Shown piece after piece: positions 1 through 7,487 of a DNA stretch of 11,909 nt. Each line of letters starts with the position of its first letter. Within the stretch, counting starts at the first letter, position 1. Under the pieces are notes generated by a model. That model worked only from the letters and a program-made list of their open reading frames with translations. It was not told the origin of the DNA and did not search any database. Both the position numbers and the translations under genes were made by a program. This DNA is from Clostridia bacterium (GTDB lineage: Bacteria; Bacillota; Clostridia; Saccharofermentanales; UBA5734): NCBI GenBank assembly GCA_017997315.1, contig JAGOFF010000057.1:1-11909 (forward strand), given 5' to 3'.

Positions 1-243
1 AAGCACACCTTCCTCATATACCTTCCGCCCGTCCACATAGAATGACGGTACAAAGTAGTAGTCGTGCGCGCATGCCAGATCGGGACGGCGGCGCTCATCC
101 ACGGTTTCGAAAGGGACGGCACGGAGTTCAGGATTCGCGTCCATCACCTTTTCGATACGCTTCAACGCACGGATGCAGTACGGACAGGACGGAAGAATGA
201 ACATGGTGACCTTTTTCACATGGAATTCCTGCCTTTCCTCCAT
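1..243 (-). CDS. Glutaredoxin/thioredoxin-like protein, C-terminal end cut by window
   Basis: The reading frame runs from an ATG at 243 down to the window edge, giving 81 codons with no stop, so the C-terminus is missing. The product is a small cytoplasmic thioredoxin-fold protein, probably a thiol-disulfide exchange enzyme. The strand-helix start (KVTMFILPS) leads into a CPYC redox motif at residues 20-23, the classic glutaredoxin active site. A VPSFYV stretch at residues 65-70 supplies the cis-proline (Pro66) expected opposite the active site. A third cysteine is at residue 58. An AGGTG ribosome binding site (plus-strand 248-252) ends 4 nt before the ATG, supporting this start. Related proteins in clostridia are about 80-100 residues, so only a short tail is probably lost. 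The gene is divergent from the acyl-CoA synthetase. I see no convincing promoter for it. Its redox partner is unknown. Confidence 0.8.
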   Translation of the reverse strand, partial: MEERQEFHVKKVTMFILPSCPYCIRALKRIEKVMDANPELRAVPFETVDERRRPDLACAHDYYFVPSFYVDGRKVYEEGVL

Positions 244-269
244 GGTACACCTGATTTAACCAAGGCTTC

Positions 270-298
270 TTGCACTGGACAGACACACATGTTACAAT
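270..298 (+). promoter_or_regulatory. Sigma-A/sigma-70-type promoter for the acyl-CoA synthetase gene
   Basis: A TTGCAC -35 box (270-275) and a TACAAT -10 box (293-298) are separated by exactly 17 nt. They lie in an AT-rich gap in an otherwise GC-rich window. The predicted start of transcription, around 305, leaves a leader of roughly 37 nt before the ATG at 342. Each box differs from consensus at one or two positions. This is the best promoter match I see in the window. Confidence 0.7.
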
Positions 299-315
299 CA
301 AGAAAATTGTTTGAT
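297..315. promoter_or_regulatory. Imperfect palindrome over the -10/+1 region, candidate operator
   Basis: The arms ATCAA (297-301) and TTGAT (311-315) are perfect inverted copies around position 306, with a weaker AA/TT inner match. The palindrome overlaps the last base of the -10 hexamer and the predicted transcription start, where a bound repressor would block the promoter. No matching regulator gene is in the window. AT-rich DNA gives short palindromes by chance, so this is a weak call. Confidence 0.3.
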
Positions 316-341
316 AGTCAAAATATCTACGGGAGGCTTCT

Positions 342-2153
342 ATGCAGACGTTCAAGGGCATCGAGCGGTTTCATGGGCGGATCCGGCTGCCGGATCTCAA
401 GCAGCACCTCCGGTATGCGGCCGACAAGTTCGGCGATATGGACGCTTACATTTTCCGCAGGGTCCCCAAAGGGGAGGTGTACACGCGATCGTACCGCCGG
501 CTTCTGGCGGATGTCGAAGCGTTCGGCACGCAGCTCCTTGCCATGGGCCTGCATGGCAACCACATCGTCATCGTCGGTGCGAACAGCTACGAATGGGTGG
601 TCGCGCACCACGCGGTGGTCGGCGGCACGGGGGTTTCCGTCCCCTTGGACCGTCAGCTGCCGGAGTCAGAGGTCATCAACCTGACACGCCGCGGAGAAGC
701 CGCCGCATTCATCTTCCATCCCAAGCACCTCGACATCGCGGCCGCGGCCGCGCGCGCTCTCCCGGGCGTGCGCCATTTCATCTGTATGGATCCCGAACGC
801 CTCGAAGGCGCGATGCCGGACGATCCGCGGTTCTGCGGCATGGACAGCCTGATCCGAGAAGGATATGCACGCATTGCGTCCGGCGACCGTTCCTTTCTGG
901 ATGCGGTCATCGATCCGGAAGCGATGTGCTCGCTGCTGTTCACATCCGGAACGACCGCCAACAGCAAGGGCGTCATGCTCAACCACCGCAACATCTGCGC
1001 CAACGTGTATTCCTCCGTTCGGGTTCTGGAGATCCTGCCGGGCGACCGCTACCTCTCCATCCTCCCCCTGCACCACACGTTCGAAAACACGGTCGGCGTC
1101 TACATCATGACGTACTACGGAGCCACCATCTGCTTCACGGACGGGCTTCGCTATCTCACGGACAACCTGAAGGAATGGAAAATCAACATCATGCTCGGCG
1201 TCCCCCTGCTGTTCGAGAACATCTACCGGCAGATCGGGAAAACGCTGGAAAAGTCCGGGAAGGCCAAGCTCGTGAAAACGATGCTGAAGCTGACGGGAGT
1301 CCTGCGCAAGACGGGCATCGATATCCGGCGCAAGGTCTTCCACCAGATCCACGAGGCCTTGGGCGGCGGCATCAAACTGTGCGTTTCCGGCGCGGCCGCG
1401 CTCGACGAAGAGGTGGTCCGCTTCTTCGACGGCATCGGCATCGATTTCTTCTGCGGATACGGCCTGACCGAGACCTCTCCGGTCGCCTGCTGCGGCAACA
1501 AGTTCGTGAACGCGTTCGGGAGCGTCGGCCAGCCGATCCCGGACGTGGAGATCGCCATCGACACCCAGGAGACGGAACCCGGAGCGCAGGCATTCGGCGA
1601 GATCCTGATCAAAGGCCCCAACATCATGCTCGGGTACTTCCAGAATCCGGAAGACACCGCCGAGGCGCTCGGAGCGGACGGATGGTTCCGTTCGGGCGAC
1701 ATCGGCTATCTGGACCGGAAGGGATGTCTGCACATCACCGGGCGCAAGAAATCCATGATCGTCCTCACCAACGGCAAAAAGGCGTTCCCCGAAGAAATCG
1801 AATTCCTGCTCGACAGGATCCCGGGGGTCAGCGAGTCCATCGTCTGGGGAGACCAGAGTTCCCGCGAAGCGGTCGATATCTGTGCCAAACTGGTCATCCG
1901 GCGCGAAGATCTGCCCGCCGGCGCAGGAGACACCGATGAGGCGCTTGCGGACTGGGCCGCCGCCGAGATCCGCGAAATCAACAAACGGATGCCGGCGTAC
2001 AAATCCGTCAAGTACTTCCTGCTGACCGAAGAGGACCTGGTCAAGACGACCACGCTCAAGATCCGCCGGCCGCAGGAGATGGAGAAGATACACGCATGGC
2101 TCGATGAAAAGGGGCTTACGATGAAAACCGCAAGCCGGATGTCCGTCCGCTGA
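342..2153 (+). CDS. Long-chain acyl-CoA synthetase (AMP-forming fatty acid-CoA ligase)
   Basis: The product is a 603-residue member of the ANL adenylate-forming superfamily, complete and of normal length for long-chain fatty acid-CoA ligases. It would activate a fatty acid with ATP to acyl-AMP and pass it to CoA, at the inner face of the membrane. All core motifs are present. The phosphate-binding loop TSGTTANSKG is at residues 201-210, GYGLTETSP (A5) at 372-380, SGD with the ribose-binding Asp (A7) at 451-453, and TGRKK (A8 hinge) at 467-471. The KTTTLK segment ends in the probable catalytic lysine of A10, Lys573. A GGGAGG ribosome binding site just before the ATG fixes the start. The gene has its own promoter and is followed by a hairpin, so it is probably monocistronic. 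Chain-length preference cannot be read from the sequence. Roles in lipid salvage or membrane remodelling are inference. Confidence 0.93.
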   Translation: MQTFKGIERFHGRIRLPDLKQHLRYAADKFGDMDAYIFRRVPKGEVYTRSYRRLLADVEAFGTQLLAMGLHGNHIVIVGANSYEWVVAHHAVVGGTGVSVPLDRQLPESEVINLTRRGEAAAFIFHPKHLDIAAAAARALPGVRHFICMDPERLEGAMPDDPRFCGMDSLIREGYARIASGDRSFLDAVIDPEAMCSLLFTSGTTANSKGVMLNHRNICANVYSSVRVLEILPGDRYLSILPLHHTFENTVGVYIMTYYGATICFTDGLRYLTDNLKEWKINIMLGVPLLFENIYRQIGKTLEKSGKAKLVKTMLKLTGVLRKTGIDIRRKVFHQIHEALGGGIKLCVSGAAALDEEVVRFFDGIGIDFFCGYGLTETSPVACCGNKFVNAFGSVGQPIPDVEIAIDTQETEPGAQAFGEILIKGPNIMLGYFQNPEDTAEALGADGWFRSGDIGYLDRKGCLHITGRKKSMIVLTNGKKAFPEEIEFLLDRIPGVSESIVWGDQSSREAVDICAKLVIRREDLPAGAGDTDEALADWAAAEIREINKRMPAYKSVKYFLLTEEDLVKTTTLKIRRPQEMEKIHAWLDEKGLTMKTASRMSVR

Positions 2154-2185
2154 AGGATCGCCGGTCTGGCCCGAATCGTACCGGT

Positions 2186-2205
2186 GAACCGGCTGCGGCC
2201 GGTTC
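2186..2205 (+). terminator. Hairpin after the acyl-CoA synthetase gene, probable terminator
   Basis: An 8-bp perfect stem (GAACCGGC at 2186-2193 with GCCGGTTC at 2198-2205) closes a TGCG tetraloop, starting 32 nt after the synthetase stop codon. The tail, TTCCGTAT, is only weakly T-rich, so termination may be partial. The hairpin lies upstream of the candidate ABC-operon promoter, which fits a boundary between two transcription units. Confidence 0.5.
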
Positions 2206-2239
2206 TTCCGTATCCAGCCCGAGTCCGAGTACGGACCGG

Positions 2240-2268
2240 TTTCAATCGGGGTGGAAAGGTGGTAACAT
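2240..2268 (+). promoter_or_regulatory. Candidate promoter of the ABC importer operon
   Basis: TTTCAA (2240-2245) and TAACAT (2263-2268) are 17 nt apart and lie in the most AT-rich part of the 175-bp gap between the synthetase and the binding-protein gene. Transcription would start near 2275, about 55 nt before the ATG at 2329. Each box has about two mismatches to consensus, so confidence is limited. Confidence 0.45.
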
Positions 2269-2328
2269 ATTTGTTCAAACGGCGCAGCCGACGGCATGTA
2301 CCGCCGTCCGCCCGTCAGGAGGCCCCCC

Positions 2329-3870
2329 ATGAAGCACGCTCATCCGTTTCTGTTCCGTACCGTACGGTTGGCCGCGGCGCTTGCGCTCTGTACCGCCTTC
2401 CTCGCCGGTTGCGCAGGTGACCCGACTCCGTCCGCGACATCGGGCACGACAGCCGGGATCACTCCGGGCGGTACCGTGGTGGTCGGGATCCAGCAGGAAC
2501 CCGGCACGTTCGATCCGTATCTGGCGCAGGCCGCCGGTGACCGCGAGATCCTGTTCAACATCTGCGAAGGATTGTACAAGTGCGATGCGGAAGGGGTCAT
2601 GCAGCCCGCCCTCGCGACTTCGCACACCCTGTCCGACGATGCCATGACCTATACCTTCACGTTGCGGGAGGGCGTCGTGTTCCACAACGGCGATCCCTTC
2701 GACGCGGCAGACGTGGTGTATTCATTCGGGCTCGCCATGGCCGAGGGCAGCGTCGTGTCCGGACTGGACGGGATCGAGTCCGTCACCGCGCCGGACGACC
2801 ATACGGTGGTCGTACGTTTGAAAGAGCCCGATGTCGAGCTCCTGCCTTTCATGAGCTGTCCGATCGTGCCCGAGGGCGCGTCCGGGCTGGCGTCCGATCC
2901 GGTGGGGACCGGCCCGTTCCGCTTTGACTCCTACGAGATCGGGCAGCGGGTGGTCCTGACGCGGAACGACAAGTACCGGGTGCCGGAACTGCCGTATCTG
3001 GACCGTGTCGAGTTCCGCATCTACGCCAACACCGACGCGGCTTTCCTTGAGCTCAAGGCGGGCAATGTCGATGTGTTCCCGTATCTCTCGTTCGAGCGTG
3101 CCGACGAGATCGCCGACCGGTACGAAGCACGGGAAGACATCAAGAACATGGTCCAGCTGCTGGCCCTCAACAACGACCGGGCTCCGTTCGACGATGCACG
3201 CGTCCGACTGGCGGTGAACCTCGCGGTCGACCGTCAGGGTCTGCTGGAGCTGACGAACGAGGGATACGGCTCCGCTCTGGCGAGCGGACTCTCCCCCGCC
3301 CTCGGCCGGTACTACAACGACACGCTCGAGGGGATGTTCGATCCGGATGCCGAACGGGCCAGAAGCCTCCTGGCTGAAGCCGGGTATGCGGACGGCTTCG
3401 AGATGCGGATCACGGTTCCGAGCAACTACGGATATCACGTGAAAACCGCGGAAGTCCTCGTCGAACAGCTCAAGTCGGTTGGTATCCGGGCCTCGATCGT
3501 TCCGGTGGACTGGAACACCTGGATCACTGAAGTGTACAAAGCGCGCAACTACGACGCCACCGTCATCGCGCTGACCTCGGAATTCACACCCAAGGACGTG
3601 CTGTCGCGTTATGTGTCGACGGCCGGCGGCAATTTCATCAACTATGAGAATGCCGAGTTTGACCGCGTCTTCGCTGAGACGCTGCCTCTGACCGACGAGA
3701 ATGCCCGGATCGCGGGGTTCAAGCAATTGCAGAAGATCCTCGCCGACGATGCCGCTTCGGTCTTCCTGCAGGATCCGGTCACCATGGTGGCGGTCAGCAG
3801 GCGCATCGCCGGGTACGAATCGTTCAAGATCTACGCTCAGGACCTCTCCACCGTGTACCGGACCGATTGA
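2329..3870 (+). CDS. ABC importer substrate-binding lipoprotein, peptide/nickel (DppA/OppA) family
   Basis: This 513-residue protein captures the solute outside the membrane and delivers it to the permease pair encoded downstream. The N-terminus is a lipoprotein signal peptide: basic residues, a hydrophobic core at about 14-24, and lipobox LAGC with the lipidated Cys at residue 28. A short Thr/Ser/Gly linker follows. The family-5 solute-binding domain starts near residue 48. Its signature lies around residues 108-133 (YTFTLREGVVFHNG and DAADVVYSF) and GTGPF is at 193-197. The length is normal. An in-frame ATG at 2296 exists, but AGGAGG at 2317-2322, 6 nt before the ATG at 2329, and the clean signal peptide decide the start. 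The ligand cannot be told from sequence. Peptides are most likely by family, and nickel or another small solute remains possible. Confidence 0.92.
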   Translation: MKHAHPFLFRTVRLAAALALCTAFLAGCAGDPTPSATSGTTAGITPGGTVVVGIQQEPGTFDPYLAQAAGDREILFNICEGLYKCDAEGVMQPALATSHTLSDDAMTYTFTLREGVVFHNGDPFDAADVVYSFGLAMAEGSVVSGLDGIESVTAPDDHTVVVRLKEPDVELLPFMSCPIVPEGASGLASDPVGTGPFRFDSYEIGQRVVLTRNDKYRVPELPYLDRVEFRIYANTDAAFLELKAGNVDVFPYLSFERADEIADRYEAREDIKNMVQLLALNNDRAPFDDARVRLAVNLAVDRQGLLELTNEGYGSALASGLSPALGRYYNDTLEGMFDPDAERARSLLAEAGYADGFEMRITVPSNYGYHVKTAEVLVEQLKSVGIRASIVPVDWNTWITEVYKARNYDATVIALTSEFTPKDVLSRYVSTAGGNFINYENAEFDRVFAETLPLTDENARIAGFKQLQKILADDAASVFLQDPVTMVAVSRRIAGYESFKIYAQDLSTVYRTD

Positions 3871-3871
3871 C

Positions 3872-3886
3872 GGGACGGAGCGTCCC
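3872..3886 (+). other. Intercistronic hairpin between binding-protein and permease genes
   Basis: GGGACG (3872-3877) and CGTCCC (3881-3886) form a perfect 6-bp stem with a GAG loop, two bases after the binding-protein stop codon and before the ribosome binding site of the first permease. No T-run follows, so it is not a strong terminator. In many ABC operons, structures at this place protect the binding-protein mRNA or reduce readthrough, which raises binding protein relative to permease. That role is inferred here. Confidence 0.4.
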
Positions 3887-3902
3887 TTGACGGGAGGGTT
3901 TC

Positions 3903-4841
3903 ATGGCCTTTGCCGGAAAAAGAATCCTGCAGCTGATCCTGACGCTTCTTCTGGTTTCCATCTTTACGTTTCTGGCGTTCCAGGTGATCCCGGGCGATCC
4001 TGCCCGCGCCATGCTCGGAATCGATGCACCAGAGGAAGCGGTACAGGCTCTCCGGGTGAAGATGGGTCTGGACCGCCCTCCTCTGGAGCGGTTCCTGGAG
4101 TGGTTCTCCGGCATGCTGACCGGTAATCCGGGGGAGTCGCTCCGCTTCGGGCGGCCGATCCGGGACCTGATCGCCGAACGGATCCCCGTCAACCTTGCGC
4201 TTGCATTCCTTGGGCTTGGCATGACGATCCTCATCGGGATTCCGCTTGGACTCGTCTCGGCGCGCAGACCCGGCGGTCTGACGGACCGGACGATCCAGGG
4301 TTTCACGCAACTCTGCCTTGCCGTGCCGCCTTTTCTCCTGGGTCTTCTGCTCATACTGCTGTTCGGATTTGTCCTCCGATGGACGGAAGTCGGTGGTTTC
4401 CGCGGTATCGAGGACGGATTCTTCCCCTTTCTGGGAGGATTGCTGCTGCCGGCCCTCGCGCTCGGACTGCCGCGCGCCGCCATGGTCGCGAGTTTTCTGC
4501 GCGGATCGCTCCTTGCACAGGCGGATGCGGATTATGTGCGCACCGCGAAAAGCAAGGGGGCGTCCGACCTGCGCGTGTTGTACCGGCACATCCTCCAGAA
4601 CGCCCTCGTACCGGTCATCTCCACCCTCGGGATCGTCATGGCGGAACTGCTGGGCGGCAGCCTGATCGTCGAGCAGGTATTCGGACTTCCCGGACTGGCC
4701 AGCCTGCTGCTTCTGACGATCAACAGCCGCGACTTCCCGCTTGTGCAGACCATGGTGGTCTATATCGCCGCGATCGTCGTGTTCGTCAACCTGTTGACCG
4801 ATCTGCTCTATCGGATCGTCGATCCGAGGATCCGTCTGTGA
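3903..4841 (+). CDS. ABC importer permease, DppB/OppB family
   Basis: This 312-residue integral membrane protein is one half of the translocation channel. It begins with a transmembrane helix (about residues 8-29) ending in the IPGDPARAMLG segment typical of the DppB/OppB/NikB group. Further hydrophobic segments are near 98-119, 134-157, 179-199, 238-258 and 283-303, giving about six helices. The cytoplasmic EAA-type coupling loop, which contacts an ATPase subunit, is around residues 211-237 (YVRTAKSKGAS, then RHILQNALVP). The C-terminal VDPRIRL is also typical. GGGAGG 5 nt before the ATG supports the start. The gene begins 32 nt after the binding-protein gene, and its stop overlaps the next start by 4 nt, indicating translational coupling. 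Length and motifs are complete. Confidence 0.93.
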   Translation: MAFAGKRILQLILTLLLVSIFTFLAFQVIPGDPARAMLGIDAPEEAVQALRVKMGLDRPPLERFLEWFSGMLTGNPGESLRFGRPIRDLIAERIPVNLALAFLGLGMTILIGIPLGLVSARRPGGLTDRTIQGFTQLCLAVPPFLLGLLLILLFGFVLRWTEVGGFRGIEDGFFPFLGGLLLPALALGLPRAAMVASFLRGSLLAQADADYVRTAKSKGASDLRVLYRHILQNALVPVISTLGIVMAELLGGSLIVEQVFGLPGLASLLLLTINSRDFPLVQTMVVYIAAIVVFVNLLTDLLYRIVDPRIRL

Positions 4842-5674
4842 GCGCCCGGAAGACAGGATGGCTCCGGTCCTGGCGGAAAGACGCCTACGCCGTCTTCGGC
4901 GTCTGTGTCACTTTGCTCGTCCTCGCGGTCGCCGTCGCGGGCTTTCTGGGATGGACAGGGGATCCGGAATCCATGAATGCCTCGGAGAAACTGCTCTCCC
5001 CATCCTTCCGGCATCCCTTCGGAACGGACAACTTCGGCCGGGATGTCCTGAGCCGGGTGCTGGACGGCGCGTCCAGCACGGTCGCCGTCGCTTTGGGCAC
5101 GATCCTGATCGGCGGTACGGCGGGAATCCTGCTCGGCTCACTGGCGGGATATGCGGGCGGAGCGGTCGAGCTCGCCGTGATGCGGCTGTCCGATGCGGTC
5201 TTCGCCTTCCCGATGATCCTGCTGGCTTTGGTGGTGGTCGAGATCTACGGCCCCGGCTCGGAAAACGTGGTCATCGCCCTCGGGATCGCCTTCACGCCGA
5301 GCTTTACGCGCGTGGTGCGCGGCGGGATGCTGCAGCTGAAGTCGCAGAAATACGTCGAACTCGCTCAGGTGTACGGGGCGGGCTCCCTGCGGATCATGCT
5401 GGTCCATATTCTTCCCAATCTGGCCCCCACCCTTCTTTCCGCGTTCACGGTCGGATTCGCGAACGCCATCCTCGCCGAGACCGGCATGAGCTACATCGGC
5501 CTCGGAGTGCAGCCGCCCGCCGCCAGCTGGGGCAAGATGCTTGCGGAAGGTTGGTCATACAGCGCCCGGGCGCCTTGGCTGCTGGTGTTTCCCGGTCTTG
5601 CGATCATTCTGGCGGTCATGGGTTTCCACGCGCTCGGAGAGGCCATACGCAGGCATACCGGAAGGGAGCGGTGA
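4838..5674 (+). CDS. ABC importer permease, DppC/OppC family
   Basis: This 278-residue protein is the second channel subunit. I place the start at a GTG (4838) whose last two bases form part of the upstream TGA, a 4-nt GTGA overlap, with GAGGA at 4826-4830 as ribosome binding site. The open frame runs much further upstream, but that part overlaps the first permease and does not resemble a protein family. Helix 1 spans about residues 17-38. HPFGTDNFGRDVLSR at 59-73 is the hallmark of DppC-type permeases. Further helices lie near 81-107, 119-136, 196-218 and 246-266. The EAA coupling loop is at about 172-195 (YVELAQVYGAGS, then HILPN). The length matches the family. A later ATG at 4858 would be in another frame, so it is not an alternative. 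Confidence 0.92.
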   Translation: MSARKTGWLRSWRKDAYAVFGVCVTLLVLAVAVAGFLGWTGDPESMNASEKLLSPSFRHPFGTDNFGRDVLSRVLDGASSTVAVALGTILIGGTAGILLGSLAGYAGGAVELAVMRLSDAVFAFPMILLALVVVEIYGPGSENVVIALGIAFTPSFTRVVRGGMLQLKSQKYVELAQVYGAGSLRIMLVHILPNLAPTLLSAFTVGFANAILAETGMSYIGLGVQPPAASWGKMLAEGWSYSARAPWLLVFPGLAIILAVMGFHALGEAIRRHTGRER

Positions 5675-5677
5675 CCC

Positions 5678-6673
5678 ATGGAATCCATTCTGGAAATCCA
5701 GGGACTTCAGATCGGGATCGAACGGCGGGATTCCGCGGTGGACGGAGCGGTCCGCGGTGTTTCGCTACAGGTCGGTGCCGGTGAGGTGTACGGTCTGGTG
5801 GGCGAATCCGGGTGCGGCAAGACCCTGACCGCACTGGCGGTCGCCGGTCTGCTTCCCGCCGGCGTCCGTGTGACCGGTGGAACCATCCGTTTCGAGAACA
5901 CCGATCTGGCTTCCCTCTCCCCGGCGTCCCGCCGGAAGCTGAACGGACAGCGGATCGGAATGGTTTTCCAGGAACCGCTGACCGCGCTCAATCCGCTCCG
6001 CCGGATCGGAGAGCAGGTGGAAGAGCCGCTCAGGATCCATAACCGGACGGATCGCCGGAACCGGAAATCTCAGGTGTACGGGATTCTCCATCGGGCCGGG
6101 CTGCAGAATCCGGAGCGTCTCTGCTCCTTGTATCCCCACCAGCTGTCCGGCGGAATGCTGCAGCGTGTCGTCATCTCGATCGCCCTGATCCTGCAGCCCG
6201 CGCTGCTGATCGCGGACGAACCGACCACCGCGCTGGATGTCACGACACAAACCCAGATCCTGCATCTGCTTCGGCAGATGTGCCGGGATTCCCACACCGC
6301 GATGCTTTTCATTTCCCATGACATGGATGTCGTCAACCGGCTGTGCGACCGGGTGGGAATCCTGTACGCCGGCCGGATCGTCGAACAGGGCAGCGTCCGC
6401 CAGGTGCTGGACAATCCTCTGCATCCCTATACCAACGGCCTGATGACCTCGATTCCGGGCGTGCTGGGCGGGCGGCGTCTGTTCGCCATGCCGGGCAATG
6501 TTCCGTCCATTGAAGAGAACATCCCCGGCTGTCCGTTTGCGCTGCGGTGTCCGCATGTCATGCCCCGCTGCCATCACACGTTTCCCGAATCCTCCCTCCA
6601 ACCGGATCTCAACGATCCCGGAGTGGAACATACCGTGTTCTGTCATCTTTTCACGAGGGGGGATCCGGCATGA
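5678..6673 (+). CDS. ABC importer ATPase, DppD/OppD family, with C-terminal cysteine motif
   Basis: This 331-residue ATPase sits on the cytoplasmic face and powers import. It contains Walker A GESGCGKT (42-49), the Q-loop Gln98, ABC signature LSGGM (156-160), Walker B LLIADEP with catalytic Glu181, and the switch His214. The C-terminal oligopeptide-transporter extension begins at NPLHPYTNGL (246-255) and carries Cys285, Cys291, Cys298 and Cys322. In structurally studied Dpp/Opp ATPases, cysteines of this motif ligate a [4Fe-4S] cluster. That a cluster is present here is inferred. AAGGGAG upstream and a start 3 nt after the previous stop support the ATG at 5678. The stop overlaps the next start (ATGA). 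The length is normal for DppD. Confidence 0.94.
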   Translation: MESILEIQGLQIGIERRDSAVDGAVRGVSLQVGAGEVYGLVGESGCGKTLTALAVAGLLPAGVRVTGGTIRFENTDLASLSPASRRKLNGQRIGMVFQEPLTALNPLRRIGEQVEEPLRIHNRTDRRNRKSQVYGILHRAGLQNPERLCSLYPHQLSGGMLQRVVISIALILQPALLIADEPTTALDVTTQTQILHLLRQMCRDSHTAMLFISHDMDVVNRLCDRVGILYAGRIVEQGSVRQVLDNPLHPYTNGLMTSIPGVLGGRRLFAMPGNVPSIEENIPGCPFALRCPHVMPRCHHTFPESSLQPDLNDPGVEHTVFCHLFTRGDPA

Positions 6674-7467
6674 ACGGAAACCAGCCCACCCCGCTGCTCA
6701 GTGTACGCGGACTCAACGCCTGGTATGAATCCAACTCCCTTTTTCGCCCGCGGACCCCAGCGCGCCGGGTGCTCGACGGGGTTTCGCTGGAGATCGGGGA
6801 AGGTGAGGTTCTGGGGCTTGTCGGGGAATCCGGGTGCGGAAAAACCACACTCGCCCGGGCGCTGCTCGGACTGTCGCGCACCTGGAGCGGTACGGTCGCG
6901 TGGTCCGGGACCGTTCTGCCTGCGGGCAAAGGCACGCCGGCCGCAAAACTCGGCGTCCAGGCGGTGTTCCAGGATCCGTACAGCTCGCTCAATCCATCCA
7001 AGCGGATCGGGTGGCTGCTTGAAGAACCCCTCCGCGTCCAGCGGATCGGAGATGCATCCACCCGGCGGGCGATGGCGGATGCGATGCTGCTCAAGGTCGG
7101 TCTGGATCCTGGATACCGGGATCGATATCCGGCGGAACTGTCCGGCGGACAGCGCCAGCGGATCGCCATCGGGATGGGGCTGATCACGCGGCCGAAGCTG
7201 CTGGTGGCGGATGAACCCGTATCGTCACTGGACGTCTCCGTCCAGGCGCAGATCCTCAATCTCATGAAAGACCTGCAGGAGGAATACGGCTTTTCGTGCC
7301 TGTTCATCACCCACAGCCTGCGTGTGGTCCGGTTCATGGCAGGGCGCATCGCGGTCATGCAGGGGGGCCGGATCATCGAAAATGCGTCGACAGAGAAACT
7401 TTTCAGCGCTCCCGAGCACCCGTATACACGGTCTTTTCTTGCAGGGGAGGCGAAGGAAGTCCGCTGA
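6670..7467 (+). CDS. ABC importer ATPase, DppF/OppF/NikE-like, short form
   Basis: This 265-residue ATPase is the partner of the preceding subunit. It has Walker A GESGCGKT (52-59), Q-loop Gln101, signature LSGGQ (157-161), Walker B LLVADEP with Glu182, and switch His215, where the usual HD pair reads HS. The start ATG overlaps the upstream TGA by 4 nt, and the G-run at 6655-6662 supplies the ribosome binding site. The open frame extends further 5', but only within the upstream gene. The protein ends soon after EHPYTRSFL, so it lacks the cysteine-bearing C-terminal extension seen in its partner and in full-length DppF of about 320-330 residues. Its size is closer to NikE. Both ATPases appear catalytically intact. 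No clear terminator follows before the convergent gene. Confidence 0.93.
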   Translation: MNGNQPTPLLSVRGLNAWYESNSLFRPRTPARRVLDGVSLEIGEGEVLGLVGESGCGKTTLARALLGLSRTWSGTVAWSGTVLPAGKGTPAAKLGVQAVFQDPYSSLNPSKRIGWLLEEPLRVQRIGDASTRRAMADAMLLKVGLDPGYRDRYPAELSGGQRQRIAIGMGLITRPKLLVADEPVSSLDVSVQAQILNLMKDLQEEYGFSCLFITHSLRVVRFMAGRIAVMQGGRIIENASTEKLFSAPEHPYTRSFLAGEAKEVR

Positions 7468-7487
7468 AAGAGGGGATCGGATCCGGT

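Noticed and set aside
311..1939. A 542-residue open frame on the plus strand overlapping the acyl-CoA synthetase gene in another frame
   Set aside because: It is rich in Arg/Pro/Gly/His with no recognisable domain, while the overlapping frame has every ligase motif. It is a by-product of high GC content.
2296..2328. Alternative upstream start for the binding protein (11 extra residues)
   Set aside because: It would place Arg/Pro-rich residues before the signal peptide and put the AGGAGG site inside the gene. The ATG at 2329 has perfect spacing.
666..2330. A 554-residue antisense open frame opposite the acyl-CoA synthetase
   Set aside because: It is long but has no family resemblance, signal peptide or motif. 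Long antisense frames are expected opposite GC-rich genes.
2722..3726. A 334-residue antisense open frame opposite the binding-protein gene
   Set aside because: The composition is unlike a real protein and the sense frame is a complete, recognisable solute-binding protein.
5765..6646. A 293-residue antisense open frame opposite the first ATPase gene
   Set aside because: It shows no motifs. The sense strand has a full set of ABC ATPase motifs.
2329..7467. Assignment of the ABC importer specifically to nickel (NikABCDE)
   Set aside because: Subunit lengths partly fit Nik, but the first ATPase has the Dpp/Opp cysteine extension and I cannot identify nickel-site residues in the binding protein. 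The substrate is left open.
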